From NCBI RefSeq assembly GCF_024207115.1, contig NZ_CP100128.1, positions 310,001 through 374,000 of the forward strand: a stretch of 64,000 nt of DNA. Direction: 5' to 3'. Every line of letters starts with the position of its first letter. The stretch's first letter is position 1. This document shows positions 26,793 through 35,861 of this stretch, piece by piece. Made by a program: the position numbers and the translations under genes. Source of the stretch: Chromobacterium sp. IIBBL 290-4. Its GTDB lineage: Bacteria; Pseudomonadota; Gammaproteobacteria; Burkholderiales; Chromobacteriaceae. The notes beneath the pieces are model-generated. The model worked only from the letters and a program-made list of their open reading frames with translations. It was not told where the DNA came from and did not search any database.

Positions 26793-27740
26793 TCAGAAAT
26801 ACAGGTAGTGGACGAAATGGAAGAACAGCGGCGCGGTATAGGTCAGCGAATCCAGCCGGTCCAGCACGCCGCCGTGGCCGGGCAGCAGGCGGCCTGAATC
26901 CTTGACGCCGATGTCGCGCTTCACCGCCGAGATGACAATGTCGCCGATAAAGCCCATGGTGCCGATCAGCAAACCGGCCAGCGCCGCGTGCAGCGGGCTG
27001 AAAGGGGTGAGAATCGGCCCCAGCGCCCAACCCAGCAGGCTGGTGGTGGCCGCGCCGCCCAGCAGCCCGCCCAGCGTCTTGTTGGGGCTGACCTTGGGCG
27101 CCACCTTGCGCCGGCCTATGGCCTTGCCCCACAGGTATTGGGCGACGTCGTTAAGCTGCGTCAGCGCCACCAGGTAGAACAACAGCATCGCGCCCTGACC
27201 CGGCTCGCCTATCTTGGTCAGCTGCGGCAAGGTCAGCACGCCCGCCATGTGGCTGAGGCAGAACACGCAGATCATCAGCCCCCATTGCAGCGAGGCCGCC
27301 GCCTTCAGAAAGCCCTGGGTCTCGCCTATCAGCACCATGCGCATCGGCACGAACAGGAAGGCGTACACCGGAATGAACACGATGAACATGCCGTACCAGT
27401 GGATGCTCAGCCAATAGTACTGCAGCGGAATGCTCAGATAGGCCCAGAACAGCACCAGATGATCGGCGCTGCGCGTGGCGCACAGCGTCAGGTATTCCTT
27501 CAGCGCCAGGAAGCTGATGATGCCGAACACCACCAGCGCCAGCGCGACATTGCCCAGCAGCGTCAAGGAAAAGAAACCGACTATCCACCACCAGGTGCGC
27601 ACCCGCAGCTTCAGCTCCAGCCAGTTTTTTTCCGGTTTGGCGCGCTCCAGCAGCGCGATGACAGCAGTGGCGATCACCAACAATATGAATACGCCGCCCA
27701 AGGCATACAACAGCGGCGGCGGCAGAACGGGCTTAAACAC
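26793..27740 (-). CDS. ynbB: Phosphatidate cytidylyltransferase family, YnbB-like
   Basis: A 315-residue membrane protein of the CdsA family. The C-terminal signature GRLLPGHGGVLDRLDSLTYT (S-x-x-K...GG-x-L-D-R-x-D) is intact, with KVSPNKTLGG upstream and about eight helices. CdsA-type enzymes make CDP-diacylglycerol from phosphatidic acid and CTP. The start is a GTG at 27740 with AAGGAG 6 bp upstream; it overlaps the upstream gene by 8 bp. A second, dedicated copy of a CDP-DAG synthase alongside a CDP-alcohol transferase suggests a special phospholipid route. Confidence 0.92.
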   Translation of the reverse strand: MFKPVLPPPLLYALGGVFILLVIATAVIALLERAKPEKNWLELKLRVRTWWWIVGFFSLTLLGNVALALVVFGIISFLALKEYLTLCATRSADHLVLFWAYLSIPLQYYWLSIHWYGMFIVFIPVYAFLFVPMRMVLIGETQGFLKAAASLQWGLMICVFCLSHMAGVLTLPQLTKIGEPGQGAMLLFYLVALTQLNDVAQYLWGKAIGRRKVAPKVSPNKTLGGLLGGAATTSLLGWALGPILTPFSPLHAALAGLLIGTMGFIGDIVISAVKRDIGVKDSGRLLPGHGGVLDRLDSLTYTAPLFFHFVHYLYF

Positions 27741-28344
27741 GTTTATCTCCTTCAGCCAGGATGGCGCGCGCGCGATTGGCGCAGGTAAACAACAGCAGGG
27801 CCGAAGCGGCGGCAAACGCCCAGTCGGCCAGCACCGCCCAGCCCGGATTCCACGCCAGCAACAGCGCGCCCAAACCATAGGCGAAAGCGCGGTCGCTCTT
27901 GCCGAAGGGGCCGTCATAACGGCGGGAGGCGCCCAGCATGGGCCCCAGCACGCCGATGTACTCGGTCAGAAACGCCAGCAATACGCATAGCACCGCCAGC
28001 AGCGGCGTCGGCGCAATCAAGGCGAAAGGCAGGTACAAAGCGGCGTCCGACACCACATCGCCCGCTTCGTTGAGGATGCCGCCCAGACAGGATTGCTGGC
28101 CATGCTCGCGCGCCAGCATGCCGTCGATCGCGTTCAGGGCCATGCGCAAGAACAGGAAAAGGGGCAACAGCGCCCAGGGCAAGGGACTGCCGGCATCCCT
28201 CCACAGCCATAAGCCGTAGCCGATGGAAGACAGCATGGCGAACAAGGTGACGTGGTTGGCGCGAATGCCCAGTTTGACCAGGGTGCCGAGCAGGGGACGC
28301 AGCCCCTGCTGAAAACGAGACTTTAATTGATAGATGCTGACCAT
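27733..28344 (-). CDS. ynbA: CDP-alcohol phosphatidyltransferase, YnbA-like
   Basis: A 203-residue membrane protein with the CDP-alcohol phosphotransferase motif spread over NAIDGMLAREHGQQS and LGGILNEAGDVVSD. The classic first Asp is replaced by Asn (NAIDG), the other Asp residues are kept. It would transfer a phosphatidyl group from CDP-DAG to an alcohol acceptor. It is the first gene of the operon; its ATG (28344) is 9 bp from the edge of the IS1595 element and its ribosome binding site lies in the target duplication. Confidence 0.88.
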   Translation of the reverse strand: MVSIYQLKSRFQQGLRPLLGTLVKLGIRANHVTLFAMLSSIGYGLWLWRDAGSPLPWALLPLFLFLRMALNAIDGMLAREHGQQSCLGGILNEAGDVVSDAALYLPFALIAPTPLLAVLCVLLAFLTEYIGVLGPMLGASRRYDGPFGKSDRAFAYGLGALLLAWNPGWAVLADWAFAAASALLLFTCANRARAILAEGDKRV

Positions 28345-28345
28345 G

Positions 28346-28353
28346 ATTCCGAA
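28346..28353. repeat. IS1595 target-site duplication, copy 1 (ATTCCGAA)
   Basis: Eight bases ATTCCGAA, repeated at 29385-29392 on the other side of the element. They also provide GGAAT just before the ynbA-like start. Confidence 0.93.
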
Positions 28354-29384
28354 GGCTATGTCCCAATAATGTGTTGCAAGGGACGACCCACTGCCTCCTG
28401 CAAGCAGTGGCAAGGCTGCATGGTTTGCTGATAGCGCTCCAGCATCCGTCGCCACCCCAGATAGTTTTCAAGGTATTTGGTGGCAACCCCGTGGAATCGA
28501 GCCATCCAAAGCTTCAAGCGGCTATGGTAGGCATTCACATGCTGGATATGGAACGCCCCCTCGCGTACCCGCTGTCCCGTCTTGGCATGCACGACTCGAT
28601 GGGTAATGCCATGCTGCCTGGCAAAGGTCGAGTACACCGCTGCGCCGTCCGAACACAGGATGGCGTCGCTATCCACCAACGGGGCTAAAGCCGCTTCCAC
28701 ATGAGCGCCATTGAGCTTCTTCAACTTGAAGTCCGCTATATGTCCCTCTCGGTCCTGCACCACCATGATGGGAATCTGATCCGGCCCGGTTCCCCGTGTT
28801 TGGCTGACGCCACCCCGCTGGCGCGGCGCGCGGGGGAGGCACCGCTGCCCTTTGAATGATTCCAGAATGAAGGTTTCATCTACTTCGACGATGCCTCGGG
28901 CTTGCGCCGCCAGATGGTCTGATGCGCGATGCAAGAAGCGATGCCGCCATAGGAAAGCCGTGTTCTTGCTGATGCCGCATGCACGAGCGGCTGCTCGCAC
29001 GGTCAAGCCATCCTGCAGTGCTTGGGCGTAGCTCAGCCAGCGATCGGCCTTGCGCAATTTGGCTAATGGACTGCCCGACAAGGCATTGCAGGTCCGGTGG
29101 CACTGTTTGCAGCGATAACGCCGCAGGCCTCGGCTCCAGCCCCATAACGCCAACTGGTTGGCCTCGGCCTGGCAGTGTGGGCAAGCCGTCAGGTCAGGCA
29201 AGGCGTCCTGAATGGCGTCATGGTGAGTGGGATGTTTAAGCGCAGAAGACAGCAAGCTCCTCTGTTTGAGCGTGAGCTGATCCAGTTGGGCAAGAAAACG
29301 CTGAAAACTCTGGGCATCCATGGCGCGACTCCCGGTCTGCTACTGTATTCAGCATAGCTCCCAACACGGAATTGGGACATAGCC
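28354..29384 (-). mobile_element. IS1595-family insertion sequence, 1031 bp, intact
   Basis: Terminal inverted repeats GGCTATGTCCCAAT at 28354-28367 and, on the other strand, at 29371-29384, with further matching beyond (GTGTTG). It is flanked by a perfect 8-bp duplication ATTCCGAA, the usual size for this family. It carries one intact transposase gene reading toward the ynb-like operon. The perfect duplication implies a recent insertion. Confidence 0.95.
28356..29321 (-). CDS. IS1595-family transposase (ISXO2-like)
   Basis: A 321-residue transposase. N-terminal zinc-binding region has [17 protein letters not shown] and [15 protein letters not shown]; a helix-turn-helix follows ([21 protein letters not shown]); then the ISXO2-like DDE-type domain ([10 protein letters not shown] with the first Asp; [11 protein letters not shown]; later [23 protein letters not shown]). 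It ends inside the terminal repeat, 12 bp before the ynbA-like start. GGGAG lies 8 bp upstream of its ATG. Confidence 0.95.
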   Translation of the reverse strand: MDAQSFQRFLAQLDQLTLKQRSLLSSALKHPTHHDAIQDALPDLTACPHCQAEANQLALWGWSRGLRRYRCKQCHRTCNALSGSPLAKLRKADRWLSYAQALQDGLTVRAAARACGISKNTAFLWRHRFLHRASDHLAAQARGIVEVDETFILESFKGQRCLPRAPRQRGGVSQTRGTGPDQIPIMVVQDREGHIADFKLKKLNGAHVEAALAPLVDSDAILCSDGAAVYSTFARQHGITHRVVHAKTGQRVREGAFHIQHVNAYHSRLKLWMARFHGVATKYLENYLGWRRMLERYQQTMQPCHCLQEAVGRPLQHIIGT

Positions 29385-29392
29385 ATTCCGAA
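29385..29392. repeat. IS1595 target-site duplication, copy 2 (ATTCCGAA)
   Basis: Direct repeat of 28346-28353. The sequence after it (AGCCGCACG...) is therefore the original upstream region of the ynb-like operon, now separated by about 1 kb. Confidence 0.93.
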
Positions 29393-29556
29393 AGCCGCAC
29401 GCTGTCATGCAGATAGACTGCCTGACAGAAATGGTTAGCCGATGATAATTAGAAAAATGTGAAAGGTTAATATTCTATATGACTATTAAGCATTTGGTAA
29501 AATTTTAACTGCATGATGAAGATCAGGGACTTTAAGACGGCTTAGGCTCTCGCAGC

Positions 29557-30297
29557 CTAGCCTCCGGCATAACGGAACATCAACAATGTGTCATCGGGCC
29601 AGGATTCATCGGCCAGCGGGGCGATAAAGCCATGTCCTCCGTTTTGTATTCTGGTCAGCGGCGCCTGGCGACCGCCGGCTTGCAGCTGTATCGACTCAAT
29701 CTTGCGGGCAGATGGGAAAACCAAGGCCATGGCTTGCATGGTGCACATATTGCCTACCACGCTCATCGACGCTCGCGCAGCCCAAGACAACTCCTGCTTC
29801 ATCATCGGCCAGTACACTCGACATATCAGCCTCAAGTCGCCCAAGCGCTGCACATTGTCAGCCAGCCCTGGCGTGCGCACTATCGGCCGCCAGCGATAGC
29901 TGCCCTGCTTCTGATTGCTGCGCACCACCGCGTCTTCATCCTGCGCCAGCTCGGCGATGCGCGGCAGCGTCACGCGACCATCGCGCGACACCGGCAGCGC
30001 TTCCACCTTGCTTTCGCCGACAATCTTCAAGACCAAATCCTCGGGCAAGGTCTGGCCTTTTGGTGGGCGAAGTTGAAACTGCAAGCTGGCTTGCGGCGCC
30101 AGCCCATGATGCTGGTCAAACTCATCCAGCCAACTCAAGGCCTCGCGATACGGCACCGACTCCGGCTGCCGAACCCCTAGCGTCTCGCTGGCCGGCAATA
30201 TCTCCGCGGCTGGCGCGCTGGCAGCAGCCGGTTCGGATTCCGCCTGCGTCCAGGCGCTCATCGCCAATAGGCTTGCCGCTAGCCATTGCACTTTCAT
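29557..30297 (-). CDS. Secreted hypothetical protein
   Basis: A 246-residue protein with a signal peptide (MKVQWLAASLLAMSAWTQA-E) followed by an Ala/Pro/Ser-rich linker. The mature domain has a strand-rich, two-part look with paired Cys (LRLICRVYW, NMCTMQAMALVF). I recognise no domain; the C-terminal stretch SWPDDTLLMFRYAGG is aromatic. No co-transcribed neighbour: the IS1595 element lies downstream, and the amino-acid ABC genes are divergent. Confidence 0.75.
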   Translation of the reverse strand: MKVQWLAASLLAMSAWTQAESEPAAASAPAAEILPASETLGVRQPESVPYREALSWLDEFDQHHGLAPQASLQFQLRPPKGQTLPEDLVLKIVGESKVEALPVSRDGRVTLPRIAELAQDEDAVVRSNQKQGSYRWRPIVRTPGLADNVQRLGDLRLICRVYWPMMKQELSWAARASMSVVGNMCTMQAMALVFPSARKIESIQLQAGGRQAPLTRIQNGGHGFIAPLADESWPDDTLLMFRYAGG

Positions 30298-30480
30298 ATT
30301 GCCTCCCCGTTAAATGACAAAAGCATTAAAGGCAGGGTATTCGATAGCCTAACCACTGTCCAGCCATCAAAAATCATTCCATGGAATATCAATTTAATTT
30401 TTTATAATTTAAAGGTATGAATCATTTCGGGTAGCATGGCGCTCAGCAATAAACATTTCGCACTATCGATAAGGCTCGCC

Positions 30481-31284
30481 ATGAAAAAGACTATCGCTTT
30501 CGCTATCGCCGTCGCCCTGACTTCCACCGCCGTCCTGGCCGACCGCCTGGATGACATCAAGAAAGCCGGCGTGCTGCGCGTCGCCGCCTTCGACAGCAAC
30601 CCGCCCTTCGGCTTCCTGGATGCCAAGAGCCGCCAGATCGTCGGCCTAGATGTGGACGTGGCCCAGCACATCGCCAAGAAACTGGGCGTGAAGCTGCAAC
30701 TGGTGCCGACCAACCCGGCCAATCGCGTGCCGCTGCTGGTATCCGGCAAGGCCGACATCGTGGCAGCCAACTTCACTGTCACCGACGAACGCAAGAAGCA
30801 AGTTGATTTCAGCCTGCCCTACTTCGCCTCCGGCCAGCAGTTCATCGTCCGCAAGGGCACGCTGCAGAAGCCGGAACAATTGGCCGGCCTGCGCGTAGGC
30901 GTGGACAAGGGCACCACTCAGGAAGTGTATCTGCGCGACAAGTACCCGAAGACTACGGTCGTAGCCTATGACGACACCCCTCTAGCCTTCACCGCGCTGC
31001 GCAACGGCAATGTGCAGGCCATTACCCAGGACGGCTCCAAGCTGGCCGCGCTGTTGGCCAATGCGCCGGACAAGGCCAAGTACGAGCTGGCGCCGTTCAC
31101 GCTGACCCGCGAATTCCAGGCCATCGGCCTGCCCAAGGGCGAGGCGCGCCTGACCAAGGTCGTGAATGAAACGCTGCAGCAGCTGGAAAAGAGCGGCGAC
31201 GCGGCCAAGATCTACGATCATTGGTTCGGCCCCAAGACCAAGGCGCCGCTGCCGCGCGACTTCAAGATCGGCGACGCCGCCTGA
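30481..31284 (+). CDS. Amino-acid ABC transporter substrate-binding protein
   Basis: A 267-residue periplasmic protein of the SBP_bac_3 family: signal peptide ending VLA-DRL, LRVAAFDSNPPFGFLD, GLDVDVAQHIAKKLG, VDFSLPYFASGQQF, and VGVDKGTTQEVYL. These are the features of polar amino-acid receptors (Glu/Asp/Gln/Cys type); the ligand is not evident. AAGG precedes the ATG at 30481. It is followed after 75 bp by two permease genes; a hairpin between probably keeps receptor expression above that of the permeases. Confidence 0.92.
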   Translation: MKKTIAFAIAVALTSTAVLADRLDDIKKAGVLRVAAFDSNPPFGFLDAKSRQIVGLDVDVAQHIAKKLGVKLQLVPTNPANRVPLLVSGKADIVAANFTVTDERKKQVDFSLPYFASGQQFIVRKGTLQKPEQLAGLRVGVDKGTTQEVYLRDKYPKTTVVAYDDTPLAFTALRNGNVQAITQDGSKLAALLANAPDKAKYELAPFTLTREFQAIGLPKGEARLTKVVNETLQQLEKSGDAAKIYDHWFGPKTKAPLPRDFKIGDAA

Positions 31285-31306
31285 TCCGGATTGCCCCGCC
31301 GTCCGC

Positions 31307-31330
31307 AACCGCCGCCTCGCCGGCGGTTTT
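31307..31330 (+). terminator. Intra-operon hairpin between receptor and permease genes
   Basis: Stem AACCGCCG (31307-31314) with CGGCGGTT (31321-31328) and TTTT. Likely partial terminator or mRNA stabiliser after the receptor gene. Confidence 0.65.
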
Positions 31331-31359
31331 GCCGTTTCACGCCGTAGAAAGAAATCCGC

Positions 31360-32100
31360 ATGACCCCACCCGCCTGGCTCGGCCATAACTGGCTGGAACC
31401 GCACTATCTCGTCTGGCTGGGCAAAGGCGCGCTGCTCACCAGCTGGTTGTCCTTGCTGGTGATTCTGGCCGCCAGCCTGCTCGGCCTCTTGTTCACCGCC
31501 CTGCTCGATCAACCCTGGAAACCGCTGCGCCTCGCCGCTCAGCTGTGGTTGAGCCTGCATCGCAATACGCCGCTGATGGTGCAGCTGCTCTTGTGGTACT
31601 TCGGCGTGTCCGGCCTGCTGCCGGACGAGGCGCGGATGTGGCTGAACGCGCCGCACGCGCTGGCTTTGCCTTTCGATCTGGCCCTGCCTTGGCCATCGTT
31701 TGAATTCCTGGCCGCGTTCACCGCGCTGACGCTGTACAGCGCCGCCTTCATCTGCGGCGAACTGCAGTCCGGCCTCAACGCCGTGCCCAAGGGCCAAGCG
31801 CTGGCCGCTCGCGCGCTGGGCATGAGCCGCTGGCAGGTATTGAGCCTGGTGGTTTTGCCCCAGGCCTGGCAATTGGTGAAACGTCCCTTGGTCGGGCAGT
31901 ACACCGCCATCGTCAAGAACACCTCGCTGACCATGGCCATCGGCCTGGCCGAGCTCTCCTACGCCTCGCGGCAGGTGGAGACCGAAACGCTGCTGGCCTT
32001 CCAGGCTTTCGCCGTCGCCACCGCGCTTTATCTGGTTCTGGTGCTGCTCACCCAATTGCTCAGCCATAGGCCGGAGCCAGCCTGGAGCACGCTGCGATGA
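31360..32100 (+). CDS. Amino-acid ABC transporter permease 1
   Basis: A 246-residue inner-membrane permease of the HisM/GltJ type. The EAA loop is visible (GLNAVPKGQALAARALGMSRWQVLSLVVLPQA). About five membrane helices. Overlaps the second permease by 4 bp (ATGA), so they make a heterodimer. Confidence 0.93.
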   Translation: MTPPAWLGHNWLEPHYLVWLGKGALLTSWLSLLVILAASLLGLLFTALLDQPWKPLRLAAQLWLSLHRNTPLMVQLLLWYFGVSGLLPDEARMWLNAPHALALPFDLALPWPSFEFLAAFTALTLYSAAFICGELQSGLNAVPKGQALAARALGMSRWQVLSLVVLPQAWQLVKRPLVGQYTAIVKNTSLTMAIGLAELSYASRQVETETLLAFQAFAVATALYLVLVLLTQLLSHRPEPAWSTLR

Positions 32101-32783
32101 TCCCGGCCGTGATACAAGACAATCTGGACTACCTGCTGTGGGGCAATCTGTCCGGCGGCGAGCCCGGCGGCCTGCTGCTGACGCTGGCGCTGAGCCTGGC
32201 CGCCGCGCTGTTGGCCTCCGCGTTGGGGCTGGCGCTGGGCATCGCCCAGTTGATGGGAAGCCCCAGAATCGGCAAAACCTTGATGGCGCTCACCGCCGTG
32301 CTGCGGGCCGTTCCGGTGCTGATGCTGATCTTCTGGTGCTATTTCCTGCTGCCGCTGCTGTTCGGATTGGACATTCCCGGCCTGCTGACCGTCATCCTGG
32401 CGCTGGCGCTGATCCATGCCGCCTATCTGGGCCAGGCGGTGCTGGCGGGACTGACCGCAGTGAGCCGCGGCCAATGGATGGCGGGACTGGCGCTGGGCTT
32501 CAGCCGCTGGCAGACGCTGCGCTGGCTGATCCTGCCGCAGGCGCTGCGCATCATGCTGCCATCTTTCGTCAATCAATGGATATCGCTGCTGAAAGACAGC
32601 TCGCTGGCCTATATCGTCGGCGTGGCGGAATTCACTTTCGTCGCCACTCAGGTGAACAACCGCGAGCAGGTCTATCCGCTGGAAATCTTCACCACCATCG
32701 CAGTCGGCTATCTGCTGCTGTGCGGCGTCTTGCAATTGCTGGGCCACTGGAGCGCCCGCCGCTGGCAAACCGCGTGGCGATAG
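32097..32783 (+). CDS. Amino-acid ABC transporter permease 2
   Basis: A 228-residue permease with the same architecture; EAA loop in GLTAVSRGQWMAGLALGFSRWQ followed by ILPQALRIMLPSFVNQWISL. Partner of the preceding subunit. No ATP-binding subunit gene follows; the next gene is an acetyltransferase. The ATPase must be supplied from elsewhere, or the system shares one. Confidence 0.93.
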   Translation: MIPAVIQDNLDYLLWGNLSGGEPGGLLLTLALSLAAALLASALGLALGIAQLMGSPRIGKTLMALTAVLRAVPVLMLIFWCYFLLPLLFGLDIPGLLTVILALALIHAAYLGQAVLAGLTAVSRGQWMAGLALGFSRWQTLRWLILPQALRIMLPSFVNQWISLLKDSSLAYIVGVAEFTFVATQVNNREQVYPLEIFTTIAVGYLLLCGVLQLLGHWSARRWQTAWR

Positions 32784-32928
32784 CCTGACTTCATGGCGAT
32801 GACCGCGCACGGATAGACCCGAAAGCGGCGGTTTTGCAAACCCATCGCGCCGCAGAGACGCCTCCTGGATTGTCTGCGGCGACTGGCCCATGCAAAATGT
32901 CAAAATCATAAACACATTTTTGACCGCC

Positions 32929-33354
32929 ATGAGCTCGCCTGAAATCGTCATCCAGAACCATATCGCCCCCAGCGACGCCGCCATCATCGAGGACGGGCTG
33001 AGCCGCTACAACGATAATATCGCCGGCTACGCCGACAGACTGCCGCTGGCGGTGCTGGCGCGCGATCCGGACAGCGGCGAAGTCCTGGGCGGCGCCTATG
33101 GCCGCAGCTCGCTGGGCCTGCTGTTCCTGGACCTGTTCCATTTGCCGGAATCGCGGCGCGGCCAGGGTTTGGGCAGCAGGATACTGGCCGCCTTTGAAGA
33201 GGAAGGCCGCCGGCGCGGCTGCCGACATGCCGTGCTGTATACCATCAGTTTCCAGGCGCCGGACTTCTACCAAAAACACGGCTGGCAGGCATTTGGCGAA
33301 ATTCCGTGCGATCCGCCGGGAACCAGCCGCATCTTTCTGCGCAAGGCGCTGTGA
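32929..33354 (+). CDS. GNAT family N-acetyltransferase
   Basis: A 141-residue GNAT protein: LFLDLFHLPESRRGQGLGSRIL is the acetyl-CoA loop (RRGQGLG) and PDFYQKHGWQAFGEI the late motif. Close to small GNATs of unknown substrate. Start uncertain: ATG 32929 is preferred to ATG 32890; neither has a good ribosome binding site. Confidence 0.88.
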   Translation: MSSPEIVIQNHIAPSDAAIIEDGLSRYNDNIAGYADRLPLAVLARDPDSGEVLGGAYGRSSLGLLFLDLFHLPESRRGQGLGSRILAAFEEEGRRRGCRHAVLYTISFQAPDFYQKHGWQAFGEIPCDPPGTSRIFLRKAL

Positions 33355-33384
33355 AGACCTCGTCCGCTTGCCCGCATAATCAAG

Positions 33385-33421
33385 AAAAACCTCATGAACG
33401 AGAGCGCTCATGAGGTTTTTT
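33385..33421. terminator. Bidirectional terminator
   Basis: A 13-bp stem AAAAACCTCATGA (33385-33397) with TCATGAGGTTTTT (33408-33420). It ends the acetyltransferase transcript and, from the other side, the S9 peptidase gene. Confidence 0.9.
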
Positions 33422-33530
33422 GGGTATGTCGGCCTGGCGCCCCTGCCCCTTCTTCCCGATGATGCGAGGGCCAAAGGCACTCGCGGGAGGCAATGAGGCG
33501 CCAGTCCGCCAGGCTTTTGGGACTGGCGAT

Positions 33531-35399
33531 TTAATCCAGATACTTCTTGAAGAACTTTTCCATCGCGCCATAGGCGTCGAAGCGGTTTTCCACATTGTGG
33601 AAACCATGGCCTTCGTTTTCCTTGACGATATACTCCACCTCCACGCCGCGCTTCTTCAAACCGTCCACGATCTGGTTGGATTCGTTGATATTGACACGCG
33701 GGTCTTTAGCGCCTTGCAGCACCAACAGCGGCGCCTGGATGCGGTCGACATGGAACACCGGCGAGCGCTCACGCAGCAGTTCCTTGTCCTTTTCCGGATT
33801 GCCCACCATCTCGTACATCGAATCCAGGAACGGCTTCCAGTACGGCGGAATCGTCTTCATGAAGGTGAAGAGGTTAGACACGCCTACATAGTCCACCGCG
33901 CAACGATACAGTTCCGGCGTTTTGGTGATGCCGGACAAGGTAGCGTAGCCACCGTAGCTGCCGCCATAGATGCAGACCTTTTTCGGATCAGCCACGCCTG
34001 ACTTCACCAGCCAATCGACGCCGTCGCTGACATCGTCCTGCATCTTGCCACCCCACTCCTTGAACGAGGCCTCCCAGAACTGGCGGCCGTAGCCGGTGGA
34101 GCCGCGGTAGTTCATCTGCAGCACCGCCCAGCCGCGGCTGGCGAAGAACTGCACTTCCGGATTGAAACGCCAGCTGTCGCGCGCCCACGGGCCGCCGTGC
34201 GGATTGATGATCACCGGCAGGTCCTTGGCGTCTTCCTTGCCCTTGGGCAGCGTCAAATAGCCATTGATGGTCAGGCCATCGCGGCTTTGGTAGTGCACCG
34301 GCCGCATTTCGGACATCTGGTCTTCTTTGAGCCAGGGCGTAATTTCAGCCAGCAAGGTCAACTTGTCCGTGGACTTGTCGTACAGATAAGCCTTGCCCGG
34401 CGTCTTGTCGTTCCAGGCTCGCACCACGAAGCGGGTCTCATTGTCGTCGGCGGAGACGATATCGACCTTATAGCCTGCCAGCTGCGGCTCAAGCTTGTCA
34501 TACAAGGCTTGGGTCTGCGCATCGAAACACTGATGGCCCGGCTTGTCCGTCTGGTAGTCGGCGCAAGTGATCACCTTGCGCTTATGCGAAAACGCCAGCT
34601 CCTCCACATCGACATCCTGGCGGCCGTATACCTCTTTCACTTCCTTGCCGGTTTTGGGATCGAATTCGACGATGGCGGTCTTGTCGCGGCCGTTCAAATT
34701 ACTGGCGGCATAGAAACGCTGATTGTCGAAGGTGAAAAACAGCGGCGCGAATGTCTGGCGGAAATCAGTGTTCAGCAGCTTGCGGAAGGCATCGTTCGGT
34801 CCATCGCGATACAGCAGCGACTTGTTGACGCCATCGGTCTCCACCGCGATGCGGACATGGCCGTCGTGATCGGTCACCCAGCTATCGACCTTACCTGGAT
34901 TCTCCGCCTCCAGCCTCAGCTCTCCCGTCTTCAAATCGACATGGTAAACATCGAAGATTTCCGGATTGCGCTTGTTCATGCTGATCAGCATTTCGCCGTC
35001 GCGATCGCGCAAGTCATCGATGATGTCGGCGCGCACGCCGTCAAACGGCGTCAGATCGCGCGTTTCGCCGCTGTCCAGATCGACGCTGTACAGATGGAAA
35101 TTCTCGTCGCCGTTCTTATCCTTCAGGTACAGCAAATGGTCATTGCCCTTCCAGAAATAGCCGGCCAGATCGCGGTCGGCAATGGCGGTGACTCGCTTGT
35201 CCGGCTGCCCATCGCGCCGCACTACGATATTCTTGCGCTTCTCCCAGGGCGACAGAAACGCCACACTCTTGCCATCCGGCGAAACGGTGAAATTGCTTTG
35301 CTCGGGATTACGGAAAAAGTCCTGCAGGGGGATTTCCGCCGCCATAACGCGGCCCGACAGCAAGGAAGCCGTCAACACGGTCAATGCATGCTTCTTCAA
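33531..35399 (-). CDS. S9 family peptidase (prolyl-oligopeptidase type), exported
   Basis: A 622-residue serine peptidase. Signal peptide (TVLTASLLSGRVMAAEIPL), then a beta-propeller (residues 30-350), then the hydrolase domain. Catalytic motifs: Ser in CIYGGSYGGYATLSG, Asp in VLQGAKDPRVN, His in ENEGHGFHNVENR. Removes dipeptides or oligopeptides from peptide ends, likely in the periplasm. The start is a TTG at 35399 with AGGAG 7 bp upstream; no ATG is nearby in frame, and the signal peptide begins exactly there. Confidence 0.93.
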   Translation of the reverse strand: MKKHALTVLTASLLSGRVMAAEIPLQDFFRNPEQSNFTVSPDGKSVAFLSPWEKRKNIVVRRDGQPDKRVTAIADRDLAGYFWKGNDHLLYLKDKNGDENFHLYSVDLDSGETRDLTPFDGVRADIIDDLRDRDGEMLISMNKRNPEIFDVYHVDLKTGELRLEAENPGKVDSWVTDHDGHVRIAVETDGVNKSLLYRDGPNDAFRKLLNTDFRQTFAPLFFTFDNQRFYAASNLNGRDKTAIVEFDPKTGKEVKEVYGRQDVDVEELAFSHKRKVITCADYQTDKPGHQCFDAQTQALYDKLEPQLAGYKVDIVSADDNETRFVVRAWNDKTPGKAYLYDKSTDKLTLLAEITPWLKEDQMSEMRPVHYQSRDGLTINGYLTLPKGKEDAKDLPVIINPHGGPWARDSWRFNPEVQFFASRGWAVLQMNYRGSTGYGRQFWEASFKEWGGKMQDDVSDGVDWLVKSGVADPKKVCIYGGSYGGYATLSGITKTPELYRCAVDYVGVSNLFTFMKTIPPYWKPFLDSMYEMVGNPEKDKELLRERSPVFHVDRIQAPLLVLQGAKDPRVNINESNQIVDGLKKRGVEVEYIVKENEGHGFHNVENRFDAYGAMEKFFKKYLD

Positions 35400-35861
35400 T
35401 GGTTTTCTCCTCTACACAAGTACCGTGTCTGAAATCGATATTTTATTTGTCCGACGATACTATCCCTCGATCACCAAACTTGCAATATGCATAAAAATGG
35501 CATTGCCGCTCAGGCAACAAGGCATACTCTTGCAAGCCTCTCACAGCGTCTGTCCAATACGTTCGCGGCATGCCTGAAAAGATGCCGGCACGTCAAGGGA
35601 AGTCCACGCAGACGGGATATCGATTAAAACAATGCCTGCCTGAATTCAACTACTTAAAAAATTCAACCATGGCCCGCATTTACTATTCGCTTTTCTGAAC
35701 TTAAACATATGTAAAAATTTAAATTAGCATTTAAACCCAGCAACAATAATTCATTTGGAATAAAAATTCCGGCAAGACATTTTAGAATGTTGGAGAGACT
35801 TGTTTCATCGCCGTTTGTTTATTGACCTTCATCGACCGTGTCAAACCAATAGGAGAGAAGC
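35400..35861. other. AT-rich intergenic region, no gene seen
   Basis: About 460 bp between divergent genes, AT-rich from 35600 on. It should contain promoters for both. No open frame, repeat or hairpin stands out. Confidence 0.6.

Noticed and set aside
28354..29384. Composite transposon formed by the IS1595 and IS3 elements
   Set aside because: They belong to different families, have separate target duplications and enclose housekeeping genes such as glyA, ilvD and lgt.
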